Source: Winogradskyella immobilis
Lineage (GTDB): Bacteria; Bacteroidota; Bacteroidia; Flavobacteriales; Flavobacteriaceae
Length of the DNA stretch: 64,000 nucleotides
Direction of reading: 5' to 3'
NCBI RefSeq assembly: GCF_021887715.1
Contig: NZ_JAIQXX010000010.1
Location: forward strand, 49,477 to 113,476
Every line of letters starts with the position of its first letter. Positions within the stretch are counted from its first letter, which is position 1. Below are positions 1-8,987 of this stretch, in pieces. The position numbers and the translations under genes were made by a program. A model generated the notes under the pieces. It was not told where the DNA came from. It saw only the letters and a list, made by a program, of their open reading frames with translations, and ran no database searches.

Positions 1-315
1 CGAAAAGATTTCCAATTGTTGATTAAGCGTAAAGAAATCTGTATCAGATAAATTAGAGACTGCACGCTGAATCTTGTCATTAAAACTTACTTGATTGTCT
101 TCAAAAATATCTCTTAATGTAACACCTGAAGCTCCATAGCTTGTCTGTATATGAGATGCAAATGGAACTCCCAAATGCCACTCGTACTCTACTTTCTCTC
201 CTGGGTTTAGTAATAACGATTGTGGTAATTCTGAAAATCCATATAACCCTTGTTTATTCTGAGAAGTCAAGATTAAACTGATTAGCAAAAATATGAATAT
301 TACTATGTTTTTCAT
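1..315 (-). CDS. DUF5723 family protein, N-terminal part only
   Basis: The gene runs off the left edge, so only about 105 N-terminal residues are visible. They start with a signal peptide (MKNIVIFIFLLISLILTSQ) followed by YGFSELPQSLLLNPGE and a segment reading GVPFASHIQTSYGASGVTL. This pattern matches the start of Bacteroidota DUF5723 proteins, which are predicted outer-membrane or surface proteins of unknown function; that assignment is from memory of the family. The ATG overlaps the stop of the upstream lipoprotein gene (ATGA), so the two are probably co-translated. The C-terminal part, which would show any barrel or OmpA-like domain, is outside the window. Confidence 0.65.
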   Translation of the reverse strand, partial: MKNIVIFIFLLISLILTSQNKQGLYGFSELPQSLLLNPGEKVEYEWHLGVPFASHIQTSYGASGVTLRDIFEDNQVSFNDKIQRAVSNLSDTDFFTLNQQLEIFS

Positions 316-881
316 TCAGAGATATCTATTCTAAAAAAGAAAGTTCCTCTAGAATTAAATAGTAATCTACCCAATGTATCTTCGTCTATAGGTGGTAGAC
401 TTGTATCTTCCATTAACGTTAGAGTAAACACAATCTCAGTTGTCGCTTTTAAACTCTCTAAATCGTTATCTAAAAAAACTTTTGTGAATTCTGTAATGAC
501 ATCTGCATTATTTTGAGACCTAAGAACATCTACTGTAAAAGTATCTTGCAATTCAAATTCGTCATTAAAAAAATCTACTTGTGCTTGGAAGACTCTGTTA
601 ATTGAATTTGTAGTTTCTAAAAAAAACTCAGCTCTAATTAAATTATCTACTACAAATTGATCATTAAAAATATCTACACTTAAGGTATCTGTTATAACAT
701 TTGAATCTCCTTGATCTATAATAAACGTACTTGCAGGTTCATCAAAAAAAGCAAGACTAGATACTAAAATAGGTTCTGCCGAGAAATCTTCAGCTTGGTC
801 AAAATCTAAATCTTCAATACAAGAAAAAAGCATGACACCAACACAGATTATAAAGGTATATATGTAGACTATTCTTTTCAT
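312..881 (-). CDS. Hypothetical lipoprotein (189 aa)
   Basis: The protein begins with a short charged N-terminus, a hydrophobic stretch and the lipobox LFSC (Cys at about residue 21), so it should be a lipid-anchored envelope protein. After the cysteine comes an acidic segment (IEDLDFDQAEDFSAEP), which fits the Bacteroidota habit of placing acidic residues after the lipid-bearing Cys of exported lipoproteins. The rest looks like a beta-rich domain with no motif I recognise. It is followed by the DUF5723 gene with a 4-bp ATGA overlap, suggesting the two products work together at the outer membrane. I cannot assign a function. Confidence 0.75.
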   Translation of the reverse strand: MKRIVYIYTFIICVGVMLFSCIEDLDFDQAEDFSAEPILVSSLAFFDEPASTFIIDQGDSNVITDTLSVDIFNDQFVVDNLIRAEFFLETTNSINRVFQAQVDFFNDEFELQDTFTVDVLRSQNNADVITEFTKVFLDNDLESLKATTEIVFTLTLMEDTSLPPIDEDTLGRLLFNSRGTFFFRIDISE

Positions 882-929
882 TTCTATATGTTAAGCTAAT
901 AGTTAACGCTTTTTTCACTTCTGTTATTA

Positions 930-1616
930 CTAAAAATACTTTTGTAACTCTGTTAAATGATTAACTCGTTTTATTGTATTTGGCAAATCTTCGTTATGAT
1001 AATTGAAGCAAATAGCATCCATACCAATGTTTAGTGCTCCTAATACATCTGCTTCGTAATTATCTCCTACCATAACACTTTCTTTTACATTAGCTTTAGC
1101 ACTATTTAAAGCATAATTAAAAATCTTCGGATTTGGTTTTTTAACTCCTACCATTTCTGAATTGGTTATTGTCTTAAAATAATGCTTAATATTTGAAGCT
1201 ATCATTTTTTTCTCTTGTGCTTCTTTAAAACCATTAGTAATAATATGAAGTTGGTACCGATCACCTAAATATTCTAAAATTTCGATAGTTCCTTCAAACA
1301 AATGATTAAATGTTGTTAAATACCTAATGTAGTCTTCAGATAATGCATCCACGATAGTATCTAAAATCGCAACATTAATTTTATTAAACGCATCTTTTAA
1401 TCTCCCATAACGTAGATCTTCTTTGCTAACTTTTTCTTCTCTGTATAGTTTCCAATATTGAAAATTAATAGGTTCATAAACTTTTAAAAAAGTATTGAGG
1501 TTAACATCAATATTATGAAGCCTAAATATCTTCTCGAAGGTTAAAGCTGAATTTTTATCAAAATCCCAAAGCGTGTGATCTAAGTCAAAAAAAATGTGCT
1601 TAATTGTATTAGTCAT
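930..1616 (-). CDS. YjjG-family HAD phosphatase (noncanonical pyrimidine nucleotidase)
   Basis: This 228-residue cytoplasmic protein has the complete set of haloacid-dehalogenase motifs. Motif I is FFDLDHTLWDF with nucleophile Asp11 and acid/base Asp13. Motif II is HIITNGF, and motifs III/IV are VKKPNPKIF and VMVGDNYEADVLGA. The helical cap between motifs I and II and the length match the YjjG/YfnB subfamily, which hydrolyses nucleoside monophosphates, including non-canonical pyrimidine ones, and is thought to clean the nucleotide pool. The start overlaps the end of the upstream deacetylase gene by 8 bp, so the two form an operon. The exact substrate cannot be read from sequence. Confidence 0.88.
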   Translation of the reverse strand: MTNTIKHIFFDLDHTLWDFDKNSALTFEKIFRLHNIDVNLNTFLKVYEPINFQYWKLYREEKVSKEDLRYGRLKDAFNKINVAILDTIVDALSEDYIRYLTTFNHLFEGTIEILEYLGDRYQLHIITNGFKEAQEKKMIASNIKHYFKTITNSEMVGVKKPNPKIFNYALNSAKANVKESVMVGDNYEADVLGALNIGMDAICFNYHNEDLPNTIKRVNHLTELQKYF

Positions 1617-2907
1617 TTGCTGAATCTAAAATAATATTAAACAACTCTTTAAATCCTTCCCATCGTGTATGATCCGCAAATGAATAATTATGAAATACAG
1701 GAACAAACGTTCCGTTTACTGCTTTTATTTCTGAAATGAAACGTTGTAAATGCTCTCTTTTATCAAGTAGAGATTTGTGTTTTAACAAAACATAATCTAA
1801 GCAATGATATGGATTAATTTGAAGTGGAGTTTGCACTTCGTAATCTAAATCGTAAAACTGAAATGGTGTACATGTGCCAGCTCTAAAGCCTAACTCATTA
1901 ACATAACCCATTGTATAATCTTTATGAATTTCTAACTCTACCAAATTCCGGTAGGTTTTTGGCAAATTCAATTTAGAAAATGAATTTCTTACAGCGTCTA
2001 AATCTACCTTAGTAATACTTTCTAGCTTTTGCTTTTCTTTCTTTAAAAGCTCTATATCTTCTAATGCAAAATAAGATGCTTTTAATCCGATATTACAATA
2101 ATCACCAACCGACTTAATTAATGACACAAACTGTTTTTTATTAACACTTATGTTTTTGTCGTAAGTAGAATAATTACCTATTAAAAAAAATACTGTAAAC
2201 TTATAATTACATGTTTTTTGTCTATTAATAATCCATTTAAATGTATCGTAAGGGTCGCGTTTAAAGCCAGATAAAACAGATGTACGTTGATATAACTGTT
2301 TAAATCTTAACCGAAATACGTCAGCAAAAAACCCACCAATAGTTCTTAATAATCCTTTCTGCTTAAAATAAAATGCGCTAGGCACATCTATAACTGGTTG
2401 CACGTTATATTTTCGTTTTGGGAACTCAAAATCTGGAAAACGTATTTTTAAAACCTCTTGTAATTTATATGCCCAAATATCTACAATAGGTTGTTGCAAA
2501 AAATTGTGTTTTTTCGCTATACTTTCAGAAGATAAAAATCGCCCGTAATCGTCTTTAACATGCGGTAAATATTCTTCGTATCTACTTAATAAATAAAAAG
2601 AAGCAGCAAAAATATCAAAGGGTAAATTACTACGGTCTCCGGTTGTAAAAAACCCTTTTGTATCATCCCACTTTTGCACATTAACATCTATATCTGACAA
2701 GCCTTGCTCAAACAACAGCTCATGGCTTTTCACAAAAACCTCATTACTTAAAGGTTGCTTTGTATACGACATTTTTAAACTATTATGCGCAATAAAATCT
2801 TCAACTTTAGATGTAAAATCAACATCTATATTTAGTATGCGTTTGCAAATATGCTTAAACGTATAGCGTAATCTTGGAGTAATTTTATGAGTATATACTA
2901 ATAACAT
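1609..2907 (-). CDS. Polysaccharide deacetylase family protein (432 aa)
   Basis: The first ~170 residues form a domain found in front of carbohydrate-esterase modules in Bacteroidota (containing DDYGRFLSSESIAKKHNFLQQPIVDIW). The C-terminal ~250 residues resemble a polysaccharide deacetylase fold: an early Asp in NVQPVIDVPSAFYFKQ, the late GFRAGTCTPFQFYDLD and a terminal HNYSF. The classic HxxxH zinc motif is not obvious, so catalytic competence is uncertain. No signal peptide is visible. It overlaps the YjjG gene by 8 bp. Such proteins often modify cell-surface polysaccharide, but the substrate is unknown here. Confidence 0.72.
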   Translation of the reverse strand: MLLVYTHKITPRLRYTFKHICKRILNIDVDFTSKVEDFIAHNSLKMSYTKQPLSNEVFVKSHELLFEQGLSDIDVNVQKWDDTKGFFTTGDRSNLPFDIFAASFYLLSRYEEYLPHVKDDYGRFLSSESIAKKHNFLQQPIVDIWAYKLQEVLKIRFPDFEFPKRKYNVQPVIDVPSAFYFKQKGLLRTIGGFFADVFRLRFKQLYQRTSVLSGFKRDPYDTFKWIINRQKTCNYKFTVFFLIGNYSTYDKNISVNKKQFVSLIKSVGDYCNIGLKASYFALEDIELLKKEKQKLESITKVDLDAVRNSFSKLNLPKTYRNLVELEIHKDYTMGYVNELGFRAGTCTPFQFYDLDYEVQTPLQINPYHCLDYVLLKHKSLLDKREHLQRFISEIKAVNGTFVPVFHNYSFADHTRWEGFKELFNIILDSAND

Positions 2908-2931
2908 TCTGTTATAAATTCCAAAAAATTA

Positions 2932-2967
2932 AAATTCCAAAACCCAGTTACATGATTATTGGAATTT
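2932..2967 (-). terminator. Probable intrinsic terminator after radC
   Basis: Read on the minus strand just past the radC stop codon, AAATTCCAA pairs with TTGGAATTT (9 bp) across an 18-nt loop and is followed by TAATTTTTT. A further copy of the arm sequence lies at 2916-2924. The long loop weakens the call, but position and T-run fit a terminator for radC ahead of the deacetylase gene. Confidence 0.45.
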
Positions 2968-2986
2968 AGTGATTGATTATTGAGAT

Positions 2987-3688
2987 TTAATCTAATAGAT
3001 TCTTATCCGCAAAACTAAAATACGCTTTCTCGGTAACAATAAGATGATCTAGTACTTTTATATCTAAACTTTGTGCTGCCGTTTTTAACTTTTGAGTAAT
3101 GGCTTTATCTGCAGCACTTGGTTTTAAAGTACCTGATGGATGATTATGCGAAAGAATAATGGAGACTGCATTGACTTCTATTGCTTTTTTTAAAACCAAA
3201 CGCACATCGACTAAAGTTCCTGTAATGCCACCTTTACTAAGCTGATGTTTTTGAATTACTTTATTAGAATTGTTTAGATATAAAATCCAAAATTCTTCAT
3301 GAGGCAACTCTCCAATTATAGGTTGCATAATATTAAATACAGAACGACTTGACTCAATTTTTTCTTGTTGAAGTGCATCTTCTAACCGTCTACGACGACC
3401 TAATTCTAAGGCAGCTGTTATAGTAATAGCCTTAGCTTCACCAATACCTTTAAAATGCATTAATTGCTGCAGTGATAATTTTCCTAGTGCATTTATATTG
3501 TTGTCTACACTAGCCAAAATACGTTTACATAAATCTACTGCACTTTCGTCTCTATTACCCGATCCAATTAAAATAGCCACCAATTCTGCATCACTTAAAG
3601 TGGCTTTTCCTTTATCTCTTAGTTTTTCTCTTGGTTGATCGTCTTGCGCCCAATTTTTTATAGAAAACGAATTTGATTTTTCTGACAT
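2987..3688 (-). CDS. radC: RadC-family JAB-domain protein
   Basis: This is a full-length (233 aa) RadC homologue. The N-terminal part has a UPF0758 helical region and a helix-hairpin-helix (LMHFKGIGEAKAITITAALELG, in two parts around residues 77-95). The C-terminal JAB/MPN domain carries the JAMM metal motif SHNHPSGTLKPSAAD, i.e. H-x-H-P-S-G-x7-D, with an upstream Glu in ELPHEEFW. RadC was named for DNA repair, but its biochemical role is not settled. It is transcribed away from the DUF1569 gene, with a 45-bp intergenic space. Confidence 0.93.
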   Translation of the reverse strand: MSEKSNSFSIKNWAQDDQPREKLRDKGKATLSDAELVAILIGSGNRDESAVDLCKRILASVDNNINALGKLSLQQLMHFKGIGEAKAITITAALELGRRRRLEDALQQEKIESSRSVFNIMQPIIGELPHEEFWILYLNNSNKVIQKHQLSKGGITGTLVDVRLVLKKAIEVNAVSIILSHNHPSGTLKPSAADKAITQKLKTAAQSLDIKVLDHLIVTEKAYFSFADKNLLD

Positions 3689-3733
3689 GGTTTAAATATA
3701 ATTATTGTAAATTTCAGAAGCAAAAACAATCCT

Positions 3734-4186
3734 ATGAATTCTATATTTACAAATGAAGGACATAAAGATATTCTTGAACGTATTAACAAACTTAACGAAA
3801 CTTCTCATGCCAATTGGGGCAAGATGAATGTAAGTCAAATGTTTAAACATTGTCAAAAAGCACTTGAAATTGCCACTGAGAAACAAGAGCTAAACATGAA
3901 AATGGGATTCTTTAAAAAGCTTTTAATGAAAAGTTTTAAGCCTTTGATGTATAATGATAAACCTTGGCGAAAAAATGTACAAACTCCTAAACAGTTTGTT
4001 ATTACAGATACCTATGAGTTTAATGCCGAAAAGGACAACTTAGTAAACTTAATTAATGAATTTGCTGCTAAAAAGGAACAAACGGAATGGCCAGAGCATC
4101 CTGCATTTGGGCATTTTACACCAGAACAGCGTGGCAAAATGCAATACAAACATTTAGATCATCATTTAAGACAATTTGGAGTATAG
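3734..4186 (+). CDS. DUF1569 (DinB-like) protein
   Basis: This 150-residue soluble protein starts MNSIFTNEGHKDILERINKL and contains SHANWGKMNVSQMFKHCQKALE and a C-terminal PAFGHFTPEQRGKMQYKHLDHHLRQFG, split here as two recognisable blocks. These are hallmarks of DUF1569, a DinB/YfiT-type four-helix bundle. The spaced His residues (HC near 40 and the terminal HLDHHL) are in the positions that bind a metal in this superfamily. Such proteins are proposed thiol-dependent transferases, but no substrate is known. It lies between radC (divergent) and a PaiB-like gene on the same strand. Confidence 0.8.
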   Translation: MNSIFTNEGHKDILERINKLNETSHANWGKMNVSQMFKHCQKALEIATEKQELNMKMGFFKKLLMKSFKPLMYNDKPWRKNVQTPKQFVITDTYEFNAEKDNLVNLINEFAAKKEQTEWPEHPAFGHFTPEQRGKMQYKHLDHHLRQFGV

Positions 4187-4259
4187 TTTCGAGAAGCTAC
4201 CTTTAAAATTAACTGTTTAAGAACCTATGCTTTTCTTAAACATGTTCAGAGTGACAATT

Positions 4260-4850
4260 ATGAATTATCCGCCAAAACATCATCAAGATAGTGACATTAA
4301 CCACATGGTTGAAGTCATAAAAACTTATCCTTTAGCTACCGTTATTTCTGTAGAAGACAATCAACCTTTTATAACGCATTTGCCATTGGTATATGAAGAT
4401 GGAAAACTCATTGGGCATATAGACATATACAATCCTCAAGCAGAGCTTTTAAAAAATGACAATGAGGTGACTATCCTTTTTGCAGGACCAGAATGTTATA
4501 TCTCACCTAGTGTTTATGGCACAACGCAATTACCAACATGGAACTATATTAAAGTGCATTTAAAAGGTACTGTAAAAGCCATTGAAAATAAAACAGCTTT
4601 AAAGCAATCGTTGATTACAATGACTGAATTTTTGGAAGCTCCAGATCATAAATACGTTTTAGAACCAGATAATCCACGTTTAGACCGTAATCTCAATTAT
4701 ATAGAACTATTTGAGATTACTATTAACAATTGGGAGGGCAAGTTTAAACTGTCTCAAGATAAAAAGCCAAGTGATATTAAAGCTGCACGTGAAGAATTAA
4801 TTAGAACCAACCAAGAAAGTATAAAACAATTTTTGGATAAGGTGTTTTAA
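4260..4850 (+). CDS. PaiB-family FMN-binding protein
   Basis: The protein resembles PaiB, a flavin-nucleotide-binding split-barrel protein described as a negative transcriptional regulator in Bacillus. Typical features are an N-terminal YPPKHHQD, ITHLPLVYEDGKLIGHI, the YISPSVYG and PTWNYIKVHLKG segments, and a C-terminal IELFEITINNWEGKFKLSQ. I chose the ATG at 4260 (196 aa) rather than the in-frame ATG at 4227 because family members begin right at the Y-x-P-K-H motif and the 11 extra residues have no counterpart. Whether it regulates transcription or acts as a flavin-dependent enzyme here is unknown. Confidence 0.82.
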   Translation: MNYPPKHHQDSDINHMVEVIKTYPLATVISVEDNQPFITHLPLVYEDGKLIGHIDIYNPQAELLKNDNEVTILFAGPECYISPSVYGTTQLPTWNYIKVHLKGTVKAIENKTALKQSLITMTEFLEAPDHKYVLEPDNPRLDRNLNYIELFEITINNWEGKFKLSQDKKPSDIKAAREELIRTNQESIKQFLDKVF

Positions 4851-4882
4851 TCTTTATCTATTTTAATAGCTTTGAAAGTGAC

Positions 4883-5890
4883 ATGTATAAATACACTCTC
4901 ATATTTATAATATGCTTAACGTCTACACTAGCCTTTGGGCAATCAAAAGATTCTACTGTGGTTGCTAAACGCGGTGATGGTATTTATTCACTTTTAAAAG
5001 CACATAATATTGCATTTTCTTATGCCGATGCTTTTATTGAACTTAATAAAACGAAACTGACTTCCAGTAATGGTTTAATTGCCGGAAAAACCTATACACT
5101 ACCTATTGTAAAAGTAGATTCTATAACTAAAGCACCTTTAGATTCAAAACTAAAAATTAAAGAACCTTTATTTGGAAAAAAATATAGCGAGGTTACTATA
5201 GAAAATGACAAGCTTAAAAACAATGTGTACTATCTAATCTCTGGTCATGGTGGTCCTGATCCGGGTGCCACAACGACATATAATTCTAAATTAATTTCTG
5301 AAGATGAATATGCTTATGATGTAACTCTACGTTTAGCCAGAAAATTAATGGAGAATGGAGCAAAAGTGTATATCATTATTAAAGATAAAAACGATGGCAT
5401 AAGAGACCAACGTGTTTTAGAGGTCGACTATGATGAAGTAGCACATCCAAATAATAAAATCCCAAGAAATCACAGGTTACGATTACAACAACGTACCAAA
5501 GCAGTAAACAACCTCTATCAAAAACATAAAGGAGCCTATCAACGCCTTGTAGTAACTCACGTCGATAGCAGAAATACAGGAAAAAATGTTGATGTTTTTT
5601 TCTACCACCATAAAAACAGTAAAAGCGGAAAACGCTTAGCAGACAACATACTTAAATCCTTTCGTTTAAAATATGCTAAACATCAACCTAACCGCGAGTA
5701 CTCAGGCTCTGTGAGTGCTAGAAGTGGTTTATATTTAATTAAAAATACCACTCCCGCAATGGTATATATTGAATTAGGAAATATTAAAAATGCTAAAGAC
5801 CAAAGACGTATTTTAAATTACGAAAATAGAGAAGCTTTAGCCAATTGGATTCATAACGGACTTTTAATGGATTTTGAAGAGAATCATTAA
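4883..5890 (+). CDS. N-acetylmuramoyl-L-alanine amidase (Amidase_3), LysM-like N-terminus
   Basis: A secreted 335-residue peptidoglycan amidase. Residues 1-19 are a signal peptide ending in LAFGQ. Residues ~27-75 look like a LysM-type repeat (RGDGIYSLLKAHNI...LIAGKTYTLP). The amidase domain (~110-330) shows the expected zinc ligands and catalytic Glu: His122 in SGHGGPDPGA, an acidic residue in SEDEYAYDV (140-142), His226 in VTHVDSR and Glu297 in VYIELGNIKN. It would cut the amide bond between MurNAc and the stem peptide in the periplasm, probably during cell division or wall turnover. It stands 33 bp after the PaiB-like gene. Confidence 0.9.
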   Translation: MYKYTLIFIICLTSTLAFGQSKDSTVVAKRGDGIYSLLKAHNIAFSYADAFIELNKTKLTSSNGLIAGKTYTLPIVKVDSITKAPLDSKLKIKEPLFGKKYSEVTIENDKLKNNVYYLISGHGGPDPGATTTYNSKLISEDEYAYDVTLRLARKLMENGAKVYIIIKDKNDGIRDQRVLEVDYDEVAHPNNKIPRNHRLRLQQRTKAVNNLYQKHKGAYQRLVVTHVDSRNTGKNVDVFFYHHKNSKSGKRLADNILKSFRLKYAKHQPNREYSGSVSARSGLYLIKNTTPAMVYIELGNIKNAKDQRRILNYENREALANWIHNGLLMDFEENH

Positions 5891-5994
5891 TAGCAATGAT
5901 TTGACTTTTAAAATAAAAAAGACGAACTTCGTTAGTGTTGGTATAAGTCTTTAAAACGAACCAATATCATTAAAGTTAGGCAAAATATCAAAAC

Positions 5995-6114
5995 CTACTA
6001 AAATTGAATCAATTAGCAGATATTAGTTTTGATAAAATCTACTAATTATATTATTATTAGTAGATAAAATTAGGTAAACATGCTAAAAACTACTAAATTT
6101 GATATAATTAGTAG
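5995..6114 (+). promoter_or_regulatory. Three 25-bp dyad sites upstream of the Fic gene
   Basis: Three inverted repeats of identical length (25 bp) lie in the 235-bp space before the Fic gene: 5995-6019, 6039-6063 and 6090-6114. Each reads CTACTAA at the left and TTAGTAG (TTAGCAG in the first) at the right around an 11-bp AT-rich centre. The middle one is a perfect dyad extended to ATCTACTAAT/ATTAGTAGAT. The last ends 11 bp before the Fic ATG. The arrangement suggests cooperative binding of a dimeric repressor; the Fic protein itself has a C-terminal winged helix and is a plausible ligand. This is inference from symmetry and position. Confidence 0.65.
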
Positions 6115-6125
6115 ATATTTAAAGT

Positions 6126-7457
6126 ATGAAAAAACCTGAATTACCACCAAACTCTGAAATAAGCAAGGATGAAACTGATGATCTTATAGCCTTATTAAGT
6201 AACAAAGAATTAATTGAAAAAGTATTTGAGGTTGAAAAGGACTATCCATATTGGGAAAAATTCAAACATAAGACAAAAGGATTTGACAGTAATCCAAAGT
6301 TATTATGGAAATTTATAAAACTTCAACGAACTAGAAATATTTCAAAAATTGACCTTTGCGACATAAATGGTTTTAAATTTAAATATAATATATCAGGTAA
6401 TACACTCAAACGACTACATCAATTTGATTTAAATCTTGGAGGTATACTTGAAGGAGGTTCAATCGTTCCTGAAAGAGAAAAAGAACGCTTTTTAATTAGT
6501 TCATTGATGGAAGAAGCAATAGCATCAAGTCAACTAGAAGGTGCTGTAACTACTAGAGAAGTTGCAAAATCAATGTTACGAACAAAGAGAAAGCCAAAAA
6601 ATCATTCTGAAAAAATGATTCTGAATAATTATCTTACTATAAAAGAGATAATATCTATTCAAAAAGAACAATTAACACCTGAAATTATTAAACGTATTCA
6701 TAGTTTAATGACTAAAGGTACTCTTGAAGAAAAAAAAAATGAAGGAGAATTTAGAACAAACAACGAAGTAAAAGTAGTTGATGTAAATGGAGAAATATTT
6801 TATGATCCGCCATCTCATACTGAACTTACTAAATTAATAGAAGCATTTTGCAAATTTGCAAATTCTAAAAATGACAAAAACTTTATGCATCCAATAGTTA
6901 GAGGAATAATACTTCACTTTCTTATTGGTTACATACATCCTTTTGTTGATGGAAATGGAAGAACAGCAAGAGCAATTTTTTATTGGTATTTAATATCACA
7001 AGGATATTGGCTTGTTGAATTTTTGTCTATATCAAGAATAATAATAAAATCTCCAAGTCAATATGCAAGAGCATATTTATATACCGAATACGATGAAAAT
7101 GACTTAACCTATTTTATTGATTTCAATTTAAAATCAATGGAATTAGCTCTAAATAGTTTAAAAGAATATATTGAGAGAAAAATTAATGAAAAAAAGAATT
7201 TATATAACATTTTAAAAAATGAAAACATAAATGAGAGACAGGCAGAAACAGTTAAATCTATAATTAACGAACCTGACTTAATCTTAAATATTAATGAAAT
7301 TCAAGGTAAATTTGGAACATCTTATCAAACAGCGAGAACAGATTTATTAAATTTAGAAGAAATAGGCTACTTAAAGAGTAAATTGATAGGAAAAAAATTA
7401 ATATTTTTTAAATCAGAACAATTTGATGAAAAGATAAAGAAAATTCACTTTGTCTAA
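6126..7457 (+). CDS. Fic family protein with winged-helix C-terminus
   Basis: A 443-residue Fic-domain protein. The catalytic loop is HPFVDGNGRTAR (His271), intact for AMP or similar transfer onto a target hydroxyl. Upstream is the class II inhibitory helix motif S-x-x-x-E-G at Ser134-Glu138-Gly139 (SSQLEGAV), expected to hold the enzyme autoinhibited. The C-terminal ~70 residues look like a winged helix (INEIQGKFGTSYQTARTDLL NLEEIGYL), suggesting DNA binding. No antitoxin or partner gene is adjacent. The gene is more A-rich than its neighbours and stands alone between amidase and mpl, so recent acquisition is possible. The modified target is unknown. Confidence 0.93.
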   Translation: MKKPELPPNSEISKDETDDLIALLSNKELIEKVFEVEKDYPYWEKFKHKTKGFDSNPKLLWKFIKLQRTRNISKIDLCDINGFKFKYNISGNTLKRLHQFDLNLGGILEGGSIVPEREKERFLISSLMEEAIASSQLEGAVTTREVAKSMLRTKRKPKNHSEKMILNNYLTIKEIISIQKEQLTPEIIKRIHSLMTKGTLEEKKNEGEFRTNNEVKVVDVNGEIFYDPPSHTELTKLIEAFCKFANSKNDKNFMHPIVRGIILHFLIGYIHPFVDGNGRTARAIFYWYLISQGYWLVEFLSISRIIIKSPSQYARAYLYTEYDENDLTYFIDFNLKSMELALNSLKEYIERKINEKKNLYNILKNENINERQAETVKSIINEPDLILNINEIQGKFGTSYQTARTDLLNLEEIGYLKSKLIGKKLIFFKSEQFDEKIKKIHFV

Positions 7458-7508
7458 CACCGCATATAATTCATTGCTAATATTTGCCTACTTATGAAAG
7501 TACTCACC

Positions 7509-7525
7509 TCCCGATGCTATCGGGA
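7509..7525. repeat. Palindrome TCCCGAT-GCT-ATCGGGA
   Basis: A perfect 7-bp inverted repeat with a 3-nt loop lies between the convergent Fic and mpl genes. Near-identical palindromes recur at 42821-42838 and 56528-56545, so this is a dispersed element. At this site it could also act as a terminator hairpin, but no T-run follows on either strand. Confidence 0.75.
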
Positions 7526-7601
7526 TTCTATTCAGTTTGTATTTGCTAATTTAGTTGCTAAAATACGCAACGAAACCAAACACAAAAACGATAACGAAAC
7601 T

Positions 7602-8954
7602 CTAAAAAAGTTTCTTTACCTCATCAAAGTCTAGGCCTCCGTAATTCCCTGAACTCATCAATAACAGAGATTTGTTTTCAAAATTTTGAGAGAACAGAAA
7701 ATCTTTAAAATCATCTGGGTTGGTATAAATGATTAAATCGTCTCGCTGAAAAGCATTGGCTATTTGATCTTTAGTAACTTCTTCTAGTTTTTTAATTTCT
7801 ACAGCATGCGGCGAATAAAATACAACAGCTACATCTGCAGCATCTAATGCGCCTTTATACTCTTTTAAAAATTCTGCATTTAAACTACTATATGTATGCA
7901 ACTCTAAACAAGCTACCAAAGTTCTGTCATTATACTGCGTTTTTAAGGCCTTAGTCGTTGCTTCTACTTTACTTGGTGAATGTGCAAAATCTTTATAGGC
8001 TATGCTGGTTTTAGATTCTGCAATTTTTTCTAAACGTTTGCTTGCTCCTGTAAAAGTAGAAATGGCTTCGTAAAAATCATCTTCGTCTATGCCCATATGT
8101 TGGCAAATCCATTTGGCACCAGCTAAATTATTAAGATTATGCGCACCAAAAACTTCAATTGGCATTGGCCCTTCTGAAGTTTCTAATAGTGTTTCTCCAT
8201 CTTCTACCGTATAATCTGGTGTCTGGTAAGGTAGCTTTCTAATCTGGTTTTCAGAAGCTTCTACAACACGTTTTACCTCAGCATCTTCTTCGTTATAATT
8301 TATGCTTCCGCCTGTAACAATACTATCTACAAAAATGCTAAACTGTTCTACGTAATCTTCATAGGTTGGAAATACGTTGATATGATCCCAAGCAATACCA
8401 CTTAACAACGCAATATTAGGTTTATACAAATGAAATTTAGGGCGACGATCTATTGGAGAGCTTAAATATTCGTCTCCTTCTAGTACTATAAAATCGTTAT
8501 CTTCTGTGAGTTTCACCATAACATCAAAACCTTCTAACTGTGCACCAACCATGTAATCGACATCTCTTCCATGGTAATGCATTACATGTAAAATCATAGA
8601 TGTAATGGTTGTCTTACCATGACTACCACCAATAACAACACGTGTTTTGTGTTTGGCCTGTTCATATAAAAACTCTGGATAACTATAAATTTTTAAATTG
8701 AGTTCTTGAGCTTTTAGCAATTCAGGATTGTCTGCTTTAGCATGCATTCCTAAAACAATAGCATCTAAATTTGAAGTGATTTTTTCTGGAAACCAACCAA
8801 AAGTTTTTGGTAGTAATCCTTTTGCTTCTAATCTAGATTTAGAAGGGTCAAAAATAGTGTCGTCACTTCCCGTAACTTTGTATCCTTTATTATGAAGCGC
8901 TATCGCCAAATTGTGCATCGCAGCACCACCAATAGCTATAAAATGTACATTCAT
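7602..8954 (-). CDS. mpl: UDP-N-acetylmuramate:L-Ala-gamma-D-Glu-meso-DAP ligase
   Basis: A 450-residue Mur ligase that reattaches recycled murein tripeptide to UDP-MurNAc. The N-terminal nucleotide-sugar domain begins HFIAIGGAAMHNLAIALHNKG, with the Gly-rich loop of the MurC/Mpl branch. The ATP P-loop is GGSHGKTTITSM (about residues 108-119), and the central domain includes EGDEYLSSPIDRRPKFHLY and IAWDHINVFPTY, typical of Mpl rather than MurC. The C-terminal domain has DFAHSPSKV. Its presence with anmK and an amidase implies active peptidoglycan recycling and a meso-DAP wall. It is 33 bp upstream of nothing else on the strand and seems monocistronic or the tail of the export operon. Confidence 0.93.
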   Translation of the reverse strand: MNVHFIAIGGAAMHNLAIALHNKGYKVTGSDDTIFDPSKSRLEAKGLLPKTFGWFPEKITSNLDAIVLGMHAKADNPELLKAQELNLKIYSYPEFLYEQAKHKTRVVIGGSHGKTTITSMILHVMHYHGRDVDYMVGAQLEGFDVMVKLTEDNDFIVLEGDEYLSSPIDRRPKFHLYKPNIALLSGIAWDHINVFPTYEDYVEQFSIFVDSIVTGGSINYNEEDAEVKRVVEASENQIRKLPYQTPDYTVEDGETLLETSEGPMPIEVFGAHNLNNLAGAKWICQHMGIDEDDFYEAISTFTGASKRLEKIAESKTSIAYKDFAHSPSKVEATTKALKTQYNDRTLVACLELHTYSSLNAEFLKEYKGALDAADVAVVFYSPHAVEIKKLEEVTKDQIANAFQRDDLIIYTNPDDFKDFLFSQNFENKSLLLMSSGNYGGLDFDEVKKLF

Positions 8955-8987
8955 AGTTTGCTTAAATCTGTCCTGTAAAAATACTAT

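Noticed and set aside
6126..7457. Fic gene as half of a toxin-antitoxin pair
   Set aside because: No small antitoxin frame lies next to it, and the inhibitory S-x-x-x-E-G helix is within the same protein.
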